NCBI GenBank assembly: GCA_964389025.1
Contig: CAYMCQ010000014.1
Span: 1-64,000, forward strand
Direction: 5' to 3'
Origin: CAYMCQ01 sp964389025
Lineage (GTDB): Bacteria; Verrucomicrobiota; Verrucomicrobiia; Limisphaerales; CAYMCQ01
Length of the DNA: 64,000 nt
Shown here: in pieces, positions 1 through 7,289 of the stretch
Layout: every line of letters starts with the position of its first letter
Position numbering within the stretch: position 1 is the stretch's first letter
The notes under the pieces: generated by a model
What the model was told of the DNA's origin: nothing
The model's database searches: none
Seen by the model: only the letters and a program-made list of their open reading frames with translations
Made by a program: the position numbers and the translations under genes

Positions 1-1363
1 TCTTGAAATACTTCAGATACATTTCGTTCACCGCGTTGAACTCGGCGGCGAACTGGTCCTCGGTGCAATAGATGTGGGCGTCGTTCATGTTGAGCGAGCG
101 CACGCGCATGAGGCCGAACAACTCGCCCGATTGCTCGTAGCGATAACAGCAGCCGTATTCCGCGAGACGCAACGGCAGGTCGCGGTAACTCTTGGGCTCA
201 GCGGCGAAGATGCGGTGATGATGCGGGCAGTTCATGGCTTTGAGGTAGTAACGCTCCAATTGCGGCCCTCCGGATTCACCTATGTCTGCAATTTTCTTTC
301 CGTCTTCAAAAAGCCTTTCGATTTCGGTCGGCAATGCCTTTGTTTTTTGCTGTTCTCCCAACAGTGACCACATCTCGAACTCTAAAGCATTATCAGCCAG
401 CCCGTCTTTGTTTAGATTGGCCTTTGTAAACTCAAACAACTTGTTCCAATTAGCATCTGCGCGTTTGTCGAATCGCTTCCCAGCAGCCTCTCTGAGTTCA
501 ATCGCGGGAAACATCGACTCTGCGTAATACGGCAAGTGACCCGAAGTTAAGTACATTTTCTCCCGCGCCAGATGCGGCGTGCGGACGCGGACGTAGCCGG
601 CGGCGAATTCGGTTTCCTTGGCCAGCTTCTCCAGTTCCTCGACGAGCACCGTGCCCTTGGGCAGCCACAGCGGCATGCCAGGCCCAACGTATTCGGTATC
701 AATCGCGAACAGCCTCATCTCCGCGCCGATCTTGCGATGGTCGCGGCGCTTGGCCTCCTCGAGCATCTTGAAATACTCGTCGAGCTGCGTCTTGTTCTTG
801 AACGCCGTGCCGTAGATGCGCTGGAGCTGCGGACCTTTTTCGTCGCCCTTGTAATACGCGGCGGCCACGCTGGTGAGCTTGAACGCGCCGATGTTGCCCG
901 TGCGCATCACGTGCGGCCCGGCGCACAGGTCAATGAAGTCGCCGTTCTTGAAATAGGAAATCGGCTCGCCCTCGGGAATTTGCTGCAACAGGTCTAACTT
1001 AAATTTACTCGGACTGGTCGGCCGCTCGGCGAGACCGCCCAGGCGACCACTCTGCGCGTCGGCGATGGCCTGCTCGCGCGTGACGGTGAGTTTCTCGAAG
1101 ACATTGTTGGCCTTGATCTCCTTCTTCATCTCGGCCTCGATCTTCTCGAAATCTTCGGGCGAGATGCGATGCGAGCATTCAAGATCGTAGTAAAAGCCGT
1201 TCTCGACCGGCGGTCCGTAGGCGAACTGGGCATCCGGCCACAGCCGCAGGATGGCGGTGGCCATGACGTGGGCGCACGAGTGCCGGATGCGCTCCAGCTC
1301 GGTCATCTTCGCGCGGTCGTCGAGAGTTTTGCGGTCTTTCTGATCTTGTTGTTCGTCGGCCAT
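1..1363 (-). CDS. thrS: Threonyl-tRNA synthetase, 5' part (runs off the window start)
   Basis: Charges tRNA-Thr with threonine in the cytoplasm. The ATG at 1363 opens a frame that stays open to position 1. Visible in order: the editing-domain motif HSCAHVMA (about residues 28-35), the DLCAGPHV motif, then the class II catalytic core with TSGHLPYYAESMF, YYLKAMNCPHHH and RVRSLNMNDAHIYC, which supply the usual Cys and His zinc ligands. The N-terminal TGS domain of the E. coli enzyme is absent, since the protein begins only about 27 residues before the editing motif. Between MF (residues 284-285) and YYLKAMNCP (from 372) lie 86 residues where the family usually has about 10. I checked the frame codon by codon through this stretch and found no stop or frameshift. 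Upstream is a long leader with a Thr-rich leader peptide and a terminator. Identity is secure; the C-terminal anticodon-binding part lies outside the window. Confidence 0.96.
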   Translation of the reverse strand, partial: MADEQQDQKDRKTLDDRAKMTELERIRHSCAHVMATAILRLWPDAQFAYGPPVENGFYYDLECSHRISPEDFEKIEAEMKKEIKANNVFEKLTVTREQAIADAQSGRLGGLAERPTSPSKFKLDLLQQIPEGEPISYFKNGDFIDLCAGPHVMRTGNIGAFKLTSVAAAYYKGDEKGPQLQRIYGTAFKNKTQLDEYFKMLEEAKRRDHRKIGAEMRLFAIDTEYVGPGMPLWLPKGTVLVEELEKLAKETEFAAGYVRVRTPHLAREKMYLTSGHLPYYAESMFPAIELREAAGKRFDKRADANWNKLFEFTKANLNKDGLADNALEFEMWSLLGEQQKTKALPTEIERLFEDGKKIADIGESGGPQLERYYLKAMNCPHHHRIFAAEPKSYRDLPLRLAEYGCCYRYEQSGELFGLMRVRSLNMNDAHIYCTEDQFAAEFNAVNEMYLKYFK

Positions 1364-1370
1364 AAAATCA

Positions 1371-1470
1371 GACACTAATTTCACGAATTGACACGAATGC
1401 GGAAATGACAGGAGAAGGGAAGAAACCGTTTCTCTCTCGCATTTGTGCAAATTCGTGTAATTCGTGTCTC
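1371..1470. repeat. Imperfect 30-bp inverted repeat in the thrS 5' leader
   Basis: The arms at 1371-1400 and 1439-1470 are near-complementary copies built on the words CACGAATT and ACACGAAT, with a 38-bp loop. In the thrS transcript this would fold into a long stem just before the start codon. It could be a small palindromic repeat element or part of the leader's fold; a similar word (ATTACACGAAT) recurs near 29665. Confidence 0.6.
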
Positions 1471-1475
1471 ATAAA

Positions 1476-1508
1476 CAAAAACGCCCCGGACGTTCGGTCA
1501 GAGGCGTT
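1476..1508 (-). terminator. Intrinsic terminator (attenuator) upstream of thrS
   Basis: Read on the minus strand, AACGCCTC (1508-1501) pairs with GGGGCGTT (1487-1480) over a 13-nt loop and is followed by a run of five T. It lies between the leader peptide and thrS, so it would stop transcription before the gene unless disrupted. A preceding stem, GCGTCC (1535-1530) with GGACGC (1515-1510), starts at the leader peptide's stop codon. GGACG (1515-1511) can alternatively pair with CGTCC (1492-1488) in the terminator loop, which makes a plausible antiterminator. Confidence 0.7.
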
Positions 1509-1534
1509 GGCGTCCATCCCGGTTTGGGCGGACG

Positions 1535-1570
1535 CTAAATCGTTGTCGTCGTGGTTGGCTTAAAAATCAC
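1535..1570 (-). CDS. Threonine-rich leader peptide of thrS
   Basis: A GTG at 1570 opens an 11-codon frame ending in TAG at 1537-1535 and reading (M)IFKPTTTTTI. Five consecutive Thr codons (ACC ACG ACG ACA ACG, 1555-1541) stand just before the first stem of the attenuator. This is the arrangement of amino-acid-operon attenuators: a ribosome waiting for charged tRNA-Thr would cover 1535-1530, free the 1515-1510 strand and favour the antiterminator. No Shine-Dalgarno sequence precedes the GTG. The candidate -10 box ends 6 nt before the GTG, so translation may be leaderless. Function is inferred from sequence layout only. Confidence 0.7.
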   Translation of the reverse strand: MIFKPTTTTTI

Positions 1571-1576
1571 GGCGAG

Positions 1577-1604
1577 AAAATAAAAGAAACGAAATGGATT
1601 GCAA
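1577..1604 (-). promoter_or_regulatory. Candidate promoter of the thrS leader
   Basis: On the minus strand TTGCAA (1604-1599) and TATTTT (1582-1577) are separated by 16 bp. The spacing and the position just before the leader peptide fit a sigma-70-type promoter. The predicted start would fall at or near the leader GTG. Confidence 0.4.
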
Positions 1605-1614
1605 GGCTGGTTTT

Positions 1615-2439
1615 TCACCGCGACGGCACGGCTTCGCGTTCGAGGAAGAATTTTTGCACTCCGTCCAAATCATCGGTGTTGACTAAATCCACGCCGTTGT
1701 CCAAAAGAAATTTCCAGAACGCGGCGTTGTCCGGCGCGCCCCAGAAACGGACTTTGCTCCCCCGCGCATGAGCTTTCGTCACGATGTCCTGAAGCTTTTG
1801 CTTTTCGTCGGCGGGCATTGAGCCATCGCCGCGCCATTTGAAAGCACTCCGCCAGTTGTCACTGATCCATGGGATGAGATGTTTGGAATCGTTGCCATCA
1901 AGATCGGGCAACCGGCCATCCAGAGCTGCGTAACGGAGAGGCTCGGCCGCCATGACGCTGCGCGCGCGATTGCCGGAGACGATGGCGGTGACGGCTTTCG
2001 GCTCGGACGCATCGGGGCGGAAAACGGTGAGCATGTCGGCGTATTGCTTGAGGACCTCCCGCAATACAGAGTAGGTTTTTTCAGCGTCAGTCTTCACGTC
2101 AATAAGCAGCGTGAACTCCGGGCCATTCTTGAAAACGCGTCCGCCATTTTGTTTCACGCGTTCGCGCAACGGATCGAGGTAAAGCGCCTGCAACGTGCGC
2201 TCTGGTTTCACGTCCGCGCGGTTGTGCGCGACGAGCAGTTTGCCCTCCACCAGATAAATGTCCGCCTCGACGCTGCAAAAGCCGTGGTCGAGCGCGTCCA
2301 AGAGCGGGCGCTGATGTTCGTAATCGTTGTGGGCGTGGGCGTGGATGAGAGGGATTGGCGCGGCAGCGAGCCGGAAAGCCGCTCCGAGTAAAAGTGCGCC
2401 GACGAAAAGCCGGAAGAAATTTGGAAGGCGCGGATTCAA
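1615..2439 (-). CDS. Secreted PI-PLC/glycerophosphodiesterase-superfamily protein
   Basis: A 274-residue protein with an N-terminal signal peptide (about residues 1-27) followed by HAHNDYEH (35-42), the metal and catalytic His region of the PI-PLC-like phosphodiesterase superfamily. Further matches to the GDPD-like barrel are SVEADIYL, LLVAHNRAD and FTLLIDVKTDAE. It probably hydrolyses phosphodiester bonds of lipid head groups in the periplasm, but the substrate cannot be read from sequence. It belongs to the uncharacterised HNDYEH branch rather than classical GlpQ, and its length is typical. It lies on the same strand as and upstream of thrS, yet the thrS leader has its own promoter and terminator, so the two are probably separate units. 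Confidence 0.82.
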   Translation of the reverse strand: MNPRLPNFFRLFVGALLLGAAFRLAAAPIPLIHAHAHNDYEHQRPLLDALDHGFCSVEADIYLVEGKLLVAHNRADVKPERTLQALYLDPLRERVKQNGGRVFKNGPEFTLLIDVKTDAEKTYSVLREVLKQYADMLTVFRPDASEPKAVTAIVSGNRARSVMAAEPLRYAALDGRLPDLDGNDSKHLIPWISDNWRSAFKWRGDGSMPADEKQKLQDIVTKAHARGSKVRFWGAPDNAAFWKFLLDNGVDLVNTDDLDGVQKFFLEREAVPSR

Positions 2440-2553
2440 TGGAATAATTTTCTTGGAGCGGAGTTTATCTCAAACAGCGCCGAATTCGCAACCGAAGGAA
2501 CGTGTTTCAATTCATCGCTGGTCACGCCCGAAGTCGTCGGTTAATCTTGAGTC

Positions 2554-3492
2554 ATGACCGCGCTGCCAAAACCTGAAGTGATTTTGACCCACGAGAGCGA
2601 TCTCGACGGTCTGGTTTCCGGAGTTTTGCTGCAGCGGCTCGCAAAAAAACTTTTTGGCACCGACGTTCCGCTTGAAGCCTACCACTACAACGCGTGGAAA
2701 CAACGCGAGCCGCGTGAAAAAGCCGCGTGGGTTTGCGATTTAACTTTCGAGGCGCGGTTGGACAAACCGAACTGGCTCGTCGTGGATCATCACACAACGG
2801 AAACCGTTGCGAAACATGCTTTGCTCATCCATGACCTGAACAAGTCCGGCGGCTCGCTTTGCTATGAACTTTGCAAAGAGCGCGAGCTGGGTTCGCCTGC
2901 GCTCGACCGGCTTGTTCACTTGAACAATGTGGCTGATCTGTTTTTGGAAGATGACCCCGATTTCATCGTCGCCAGCGATTATGCGAACCTCGTCAAGGTT
3001 TATCAGTTCTGGAATGTCCACGCGCTCATCGGCGGCGAGTTGGAAAAACTTCTTGACCATCCGTTGCTTGAGGTGATGGCTGTAAAGAGGCGCATCGAAA
3101 ATCCCATCGGCTTCGCGTGGAGCAAGGAGAACATCGTCGAGCTTGCGCCCAATATAGGTTTCATGGACACCGTCATTGGCAACAACAACCTCATCGTTCA
3201 CGAACTTCTTGAGAAGCGGGCGACGAAATATCCAGTGCTTGTCACGCTGTTTCGCCGGCCAAACGGACTCGTCATCGCCAGCTTGCGCAGCCGGAACGGC
3301 GAAGCGCTGAAGGTCGCGGAAAAGCTTCAAGGCGGCGGCCACGCGAACGCTTGCGGCGCGACGTTGCCCAAGTCCATCCGGAACATTCCCGATGCCATCG
3401 AGTATTTGCGGGAGGTGTTGAATCCGAAAAAGGGCACGCCGTTGAACAGTCTCGAAAGTTTGTTCAGCGAATTGGAGGCGGCGAAAAAATGA
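2554..3492 (+). CDS. DHH-family phosphoesterase
   Basis: A 312-residue cytoplasmic protein of the DHH/DHHA1 family, whose members hydrolyse short oligonucleotides, cyclic dinucleotides or polyphosphate using two Mn ions. Motif I is HESDLDG (residues 13-19), with the aspartates that bind metal. The signature VVDHHTT has D78, H79 and H80. The DHHA1 substrate-binding motif GGGHANACGA is near residue 267. Which substrate it uses (NrnA-like or other) is not decidable here. It is transcribed divergently from the phosphodiesterase across a 114-bp gap and is followed by an unrelated PEP-CTERM gene. Confidence 0.85.
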   Translation: MTALPKPEVILTHESDLDGLVSGVLLQRLAKKLFGTDVPLEAYHYNAWKQREPREKAAWVCDLTFEARLDKPNWLVVDHHTTETVAKHALLIHDLNKSGGSLCYELCKERELGSPALDRLVHLNNVADLFLEDDPDFIVASDYANLVKVYQFWNVHALIGGELEKLLDHPLLEVMAVKRRIENPIGFAWSKENIVELAPNIGFMDTVIGNNNLIVHELLEKRATKYPVLVTLFRRPNGLVIASLRSRNGEALKVAEKLQGGGHANACGATLPKSIRNIPDAIEYLREVLNPKKGTPLNSLESLFSELEAAKK

Positions 3493-3611
3493 AAAGTTCG
3501 GGATAGCTGGAAAAAGAAGTGGACGAGGAAGAGAATGTTTTTAATTCCGCCATCTTTATCAAAGCCAAGCGTCCCTTGCCGTGTGAGTAAGCAACCCGGA
3601 GACTGATAATC

Positions 3612-4247
3612 GTGAAATCTTTGCTGCATGTTCCAGTCTTAGCTTTGATATTGTTCTTCTCGCCAGCACAGAACTATGCTCAGGGGACGGTTCGCTTTAC
3701 GTTTGATGGTCCGCCTCCGCAGTTGCCCGGGACGCAATCTGGTGTCACCCAATATTTCGAGGCAGGCATGCTGTTCAGACCTATCGGACCATCTGTTCCT
3801 GGCAATCAGTTTACACGGAATGGAGGCGGAATCTCATTTTACCCCGAAAACTACACTGCTTATTTGCAGGCGGCCTTGGGACAATCGCTGATGTTCAGCC
3901 CAACCAACGGTTCACTTTTTGGCGTGGTGTCCGTGGACTTGGCAGAATACAGCACGGTGGCTCCCATCCCGCTCAATGTCTCTTTCTTCGGTTACCGCTT
4001 TGACGGCAGCGTTGTCACAACCAATTTCATCTTGGACGGCATCATTGACGGCACCGGACCAACCGTTGACTTTCAGACGTTTTATTTCGGCGCTGAGTTC
4101 AACAATCTGTCGCGGGTAGAAGTCCCTGACTTTGGGTCACTCGACAACTTGACGGTTTCACAAATTCCAGAACCCAGCACCGTCGCGCTATCTGTCCTCG
4201 GCGGCGCATTGTTCGCAGCGTTCAGATTCCGCAAGCGCAAGAATTAG
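3612..4247 (+). CDS. PEP-CTERM sorting-domain protein
   Basis: A 211-residue exported protein starting at a GTG with a signal peptide ending near NYAQG. The C terminus has the PEP-CTERM arrangement: IPEPSTVALSVLGG, a short hydrophobic helix and the basic tail RFRKRKN. Such proteins are sorted by an exosortase; none is encoded in this window. The central part is predicted beta-rich and resembles no family I can name. The motif shows a surface or matrix role, but the precise function is unknown. Confidence 0.85.
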   Translation: MKSLLHVPVLALILFFSPAQNYAQGTVRFTFDGPPPQLPGTQSGVTQYFEAGMLFRPIGPSVPGNQFTRNGGGISFYPENYTAYLQAALGQSLMFSPTNGSLFGVVSVDLAEYSTVAPIPLNVSFFGYRFDGSVVTTNFILDGIIDGTGPTVDFQTFYFGAEFNNLSRVEVPDFGSLDNLTVSQIPEPSTVALSVLGGALFAAFRFRKRKN

Positions 4248-4272
4248 GAGTTGGAAGTTAGCAGATAGAAGA

Positions 4273-4314
4273 CCCGTCCTCCGTAGCCCCGAAAGCTTTC
4301 GAGGCGGAGGGTGG
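4273..4314. repeat. REP-like palindrome, copy 1
   Basis: An imperfect palindrome opening with CCCGTCCTCCG and closing with GGAGGGTGG, with a central CGAAAGCTTTCG hairpin. A second copy with the same ends is at 46892-46929. It lies between two unrelated genes and may also act as a terminator for the PEP-CTERM gene. Confidence 0.55.
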
Positions 4315-4405
4315 ATAGTTGTTCCTGAACAACTTTTTACAGGCGACGAAACCCGACAGAATTAAGAATTGCAATCACACGCTTGAAAGTTTACGATATA
4401 CGCAG

Positions 4406-7156
4406 ATGTCTCAGAAGCTTGCAGCCTTTTGTCTTGCCTTAGCTGCCGTGTGTTGCAGTTCGGTTTCCCGCGCGGATTATTTCACCGCCATCACGAATCT
4501 TTCCGTGGGCGACAATCCGCAGGGCGCCTGGCTGGGAAATCTTCGCGGCGACGGCAATTCGCGCGACATGGTGGTTGCAAATTACAACGCCAACACCATT
4601 TCCGTCCGGCTTTTCATCAGTAACGGATTGTTCGGTCATGAGGACATTTACGCCGTGGGATTGAATCCCGCCGGAGTTCATACGGGAGATTTCAATCGCG
4701 ATGGCCTCGAAGACATTGTCGTGGCCAACTCCGGCACCAATACCGTGAGCGTTCTGTTGAATCTGGGCGGCGGCGCAAATTTTGGCGGCACGACAAACTT
4801 CACGGTCGGCACGATTGCAAACCCCGTGCCCGTGGCGGTGACCGTCCGCGACGTGAACGGCGATAGCAGGCTGGATTTGATCGTGGCCAACTCTGCCGAG
4901 GACAGCGTGAGCGTTTTGTTTGGACTTGCCGGCGGAGCGTTCGGCGGGGCAACCAACAATTACAGCGTCGGCGACAATCCAAGATCGGTCACCGTCGCCA
5001 ATCTCAATTCGAACAGCTTTGTGGACATTTTGACGGCGGACAAAACCGCCGGGACGTTGACGCTTTTGCCCGGCCTGACCAACGGCCTCTTCGATTCGCC
5101 GATCACCATCACGCTGTTTCCCGGTGGCGACCCGCAACCGGTTTCCGCGCTCGCGGGCGATTTCAACGGTGACGGCCGCCAGGACATCGCCGTGGCGAAT
5201 TATGCGTCGAACAGCATCAGCATTCTGTTGCAGGACGGCATGGGCGATTTTGCCATCACAAATTCCTACGACGTTGGCAGCGGCCCGACGAGTCTGCTGG
5301 TGCGGGATGTGAACCGCGACGACATCCTGGATATCACGGTGGCTAACAGCGGCGATGACAACGTGCAGGTTTTCATCGGAGATGGAAACGGAGGGTTCGC
5401 GTCCGTGGGAACTTTTTCAGTGGGAGACAATCCATCGGTGGTTGTCGGAAGCAATTTCAACGAAGATCGCGCGACGGATTTGTGCGTGGCCAATGCCGGC
5501 GACGACAACGTGACGATCCTGATGTTCAACGGCCCGCTGGCCGACAACGTGGCTGTGACCGTCAACGAAGATTCCATGACGAACGTGGTGTTGCGGGGAC
5601 GGATTTTCGACGGCACCACGCTGACGAACATTCTGGTGACTTGCCCGACGAACGGAACGTTGAACGTGGATTGCCCCACCAACGGCCTGCTCACGAACCT
5701 TGTTTACACGCCGGACCCGGACTTTTTTGGGACGGACACTTTCACTTATCAAGTCACGGATGGAACGCTGACTTCCTTGGTCGCGACGGTGACAATCACG
5801 GTTTTGCCGGTGAACGACCAGCCCAGTTTCGATTTGTCGGACACGGAAATCACGGTTTTGGAAGACGCGGCGACGACGAACATCACTGGTTTCGCCACAA
5901 ACATTTTCCAGGGCGCGGACAACGAAACCAACCAGTCCGTTTTCTTCACTTGCACGACGACGAACATCGGATTCTTTGCGCTGAAGCCGCTCATCTCGTC
6001 GTCAGGCAGGCTGAGTTTCCGGCCCACGAAAAACGTGACCGGCACGGCGACAATCACCGTTTACATGAAAGACAATGGCGGGACTTTGCGCGGCGGAGTC
6101 AACACCACCACGACGCAGGCGTTCGACGTGGTCGTGTCGCCGCATCCGCTCAAGCCGTTCAAGGGGACTTACAGCGGGCTGTTTTACGACACGAACGGCG
6201 TGCAGCAACCGTCGTCGGGTTTCATCAAGTTCACGATGCAGGCTTACGGCGCGTTCAGCGGCAGGTTGATTGGCGACGGGGGAAATTATCCGATAGGCGG
6301 GCAGTTCGATCTGGACGGGCACGCGCACACGGAGGTTGTGCGCAACAACTCGACGCTGCAGATCGACATGGATTTGGATCTGGTGAACGGCTCGAACCAG
6401 GTGACCGGCACGGTCGCCGAACCGACGAGTTGGACGGCGCAATTCATCGGCGACCGCGCCCTGTTCGATGCGGTGACAAATCCCGCGCCGCAAGCCGGTA
6501 AATACACCATGACCCTTCCCGGCAACGAAAACGACCCCGCGTTGAAACCGGCGGGCGACGGTTACGCCACGCTGACGGTCACTTCCTCCGGGAAAATCCG
6601 CGCCAGCGGAAAACTTGCCGACGGCACGTCATTCAGCCAGACGGCTTATCTTTCCCAGAGCGGGCAATGGCCGTTCTACGCGCCGCTCTACTCATCGCGC
6701 GGCTCGGTGTTGAGCTGGATAACGTTCACGAACGAAGTGGACTACAGTTTGGAAGGCGCCGGAAGCTGGATCAAACCGGCCATCGCCTCGACATTTTATC
6801 CGAACGGTTTCACCAACTCGCTCGCCATTTCCGGTTCCACCTACACGTCGCCGCCTCCGGGCACAACCGTGCTTCCGTTCACTAATTGCGTTCTTTACCT
6901 CGCCGGAGGAAACCTCGCCGGAAACATCACCAACGCGGACGCGATCCTGAACTACGTTGACAACAAAGTTTACATCGGCACGCGAGTTGTCCTGACCTTG
7001 AGTCCTTCATCCGGCCTGATGACGGGGATATTCGTTGACACGGATTTGGGCGTCACGCGCATGTTGCGTTCGGTCGTGCTGCAGCAGGAAGGCACTGCGC
7101 GCGGATATTTCAAAGGGACAACCCAGAGCGGCTCGGTCTTGTTGCAGGAGAATTGA
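4406..7156 (+). CDS. Secreted FG-GAP/VCBS repeat protein with cadherin-like domains
   Basis: A 916-residue extracellular protein. I chose the ATG at 4406, which gives a clean signal peptide (MSQKLAAFCLALAAVCCSS...); an in-frame TTG at 4319 would add 29 residues with no export signal. The first half holds about six VCBS/FG-GAP repeats of the form GDFNGDGRQDIAVAN, with the Asp-rich calcium-binding loops of beta-propeller blades. Two cadherin-like/tandem-95 modules follow (VNEDSMTNVVL to VTITVLPVNDQPSF, then VLEDAATTNITG). The C-terminal third, from GTYSGLFY on, is a beta-rich region of a style frequent in Verrucomicrobiota. A role in adhesion or glycan binding is likely but unproven. Confidence 0.85.
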   Translation: MSQKLAAFCLALAAVCCSSVSRADYFTAITNLSVGDNPQGAWLGNLRGDGNSRDMVVANYNANTISVRLFISNGLFGHEDIYAVGLNPAGVHTGDFNRDGLEDIVVANSGTNTVSVLLNLGGGANFGGTTNFTVGTIANPVPVAVTVRDVNGDSRLDLIVANSAEDSVSVLFGLAGGAFGGATNNYSVGDNPRSVTVANLNSNSFVDILTADKTAGTLTLLPGLTNGLFDSPITITLFPGGDPQPVSALAGDFNGDGRQDIAVANYASNSISILLQDGMGDFAITNSYDVGSGPTSLLVRDVNRDDILDITVANSGDDNVQVFIGDGNGGFASVGTFSVGDNPSVVVGSNFNEDRATDLCVANAGDDNVTILMFNGPLADNVAVTVNEDSMTNVVLRGRIFDGTTLTNILVTCPTNGTLNVDCPTNGLLTNLVYTPDPDFFGTDTFTYQVTDGTLTSLVATVTITVLPVNDQPSFDLSDTEITVLEDAATTNITGFATNIFQGADNETNQSVFFTCTTTNIGFFALKPLISSSGRLSFRPTKNVTGTATITVYMKDNGGTLRGGVNTTTTQAFDVVVSPHPLKPFKGTYSGLFYDTNGVQQPSSGFIKFTMQAYGAFSGRLIGDGGNYPIGGQFDLDGHAHTEVVRNNSTLQIDMDLDLVNGSNQVTGTVAEPTSWTAQFIGDRALFDAVTNPAPQAGKYTMTLPGNENDPALKPAGDGYATLTVTSSGKIRASGKLADGTSFSQTAYLSQSGQWPFYAPLYSSRGSVLSWITFTNEVDYSLEGAGSWIKPAIASTFYPNGFTNSLAISGSTYTSPPPGTTVLPFTNCVLYLAGGNLAGNITNADAILNYVDNKVYIGTRVVLTLSPSSGLMTGIFVDTDLGVTRMLRSVVLQQEGTARGYFKGTTQSGSVLLQEN

Positions 7157-7289
7157 ACTGCCTGGCAAATATTTAGCCGTCTGGCCAAATTTCGAGCGCG
7201 TGCCGCTCTCGACGATCCCGAGTTCCGCGCGTTTTCTGTTTGAATGAAGCTTCCCGATCGAGAATCATTGCAGGGTCGCCGAAATTCTC

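Noticed and set aside
282..997. Plus-strand open frames over the thrS region.
   Set aside because: They are antisense to a clear threonyl-tRNA synthetase and show no domain of their own.
3612..4247. Expectation of an exosortase gene near the PEP-CTERM protein.
   Set aside because: None was found in the window; PEP-CTERM genes are usually scattered, so its absence is not informative.
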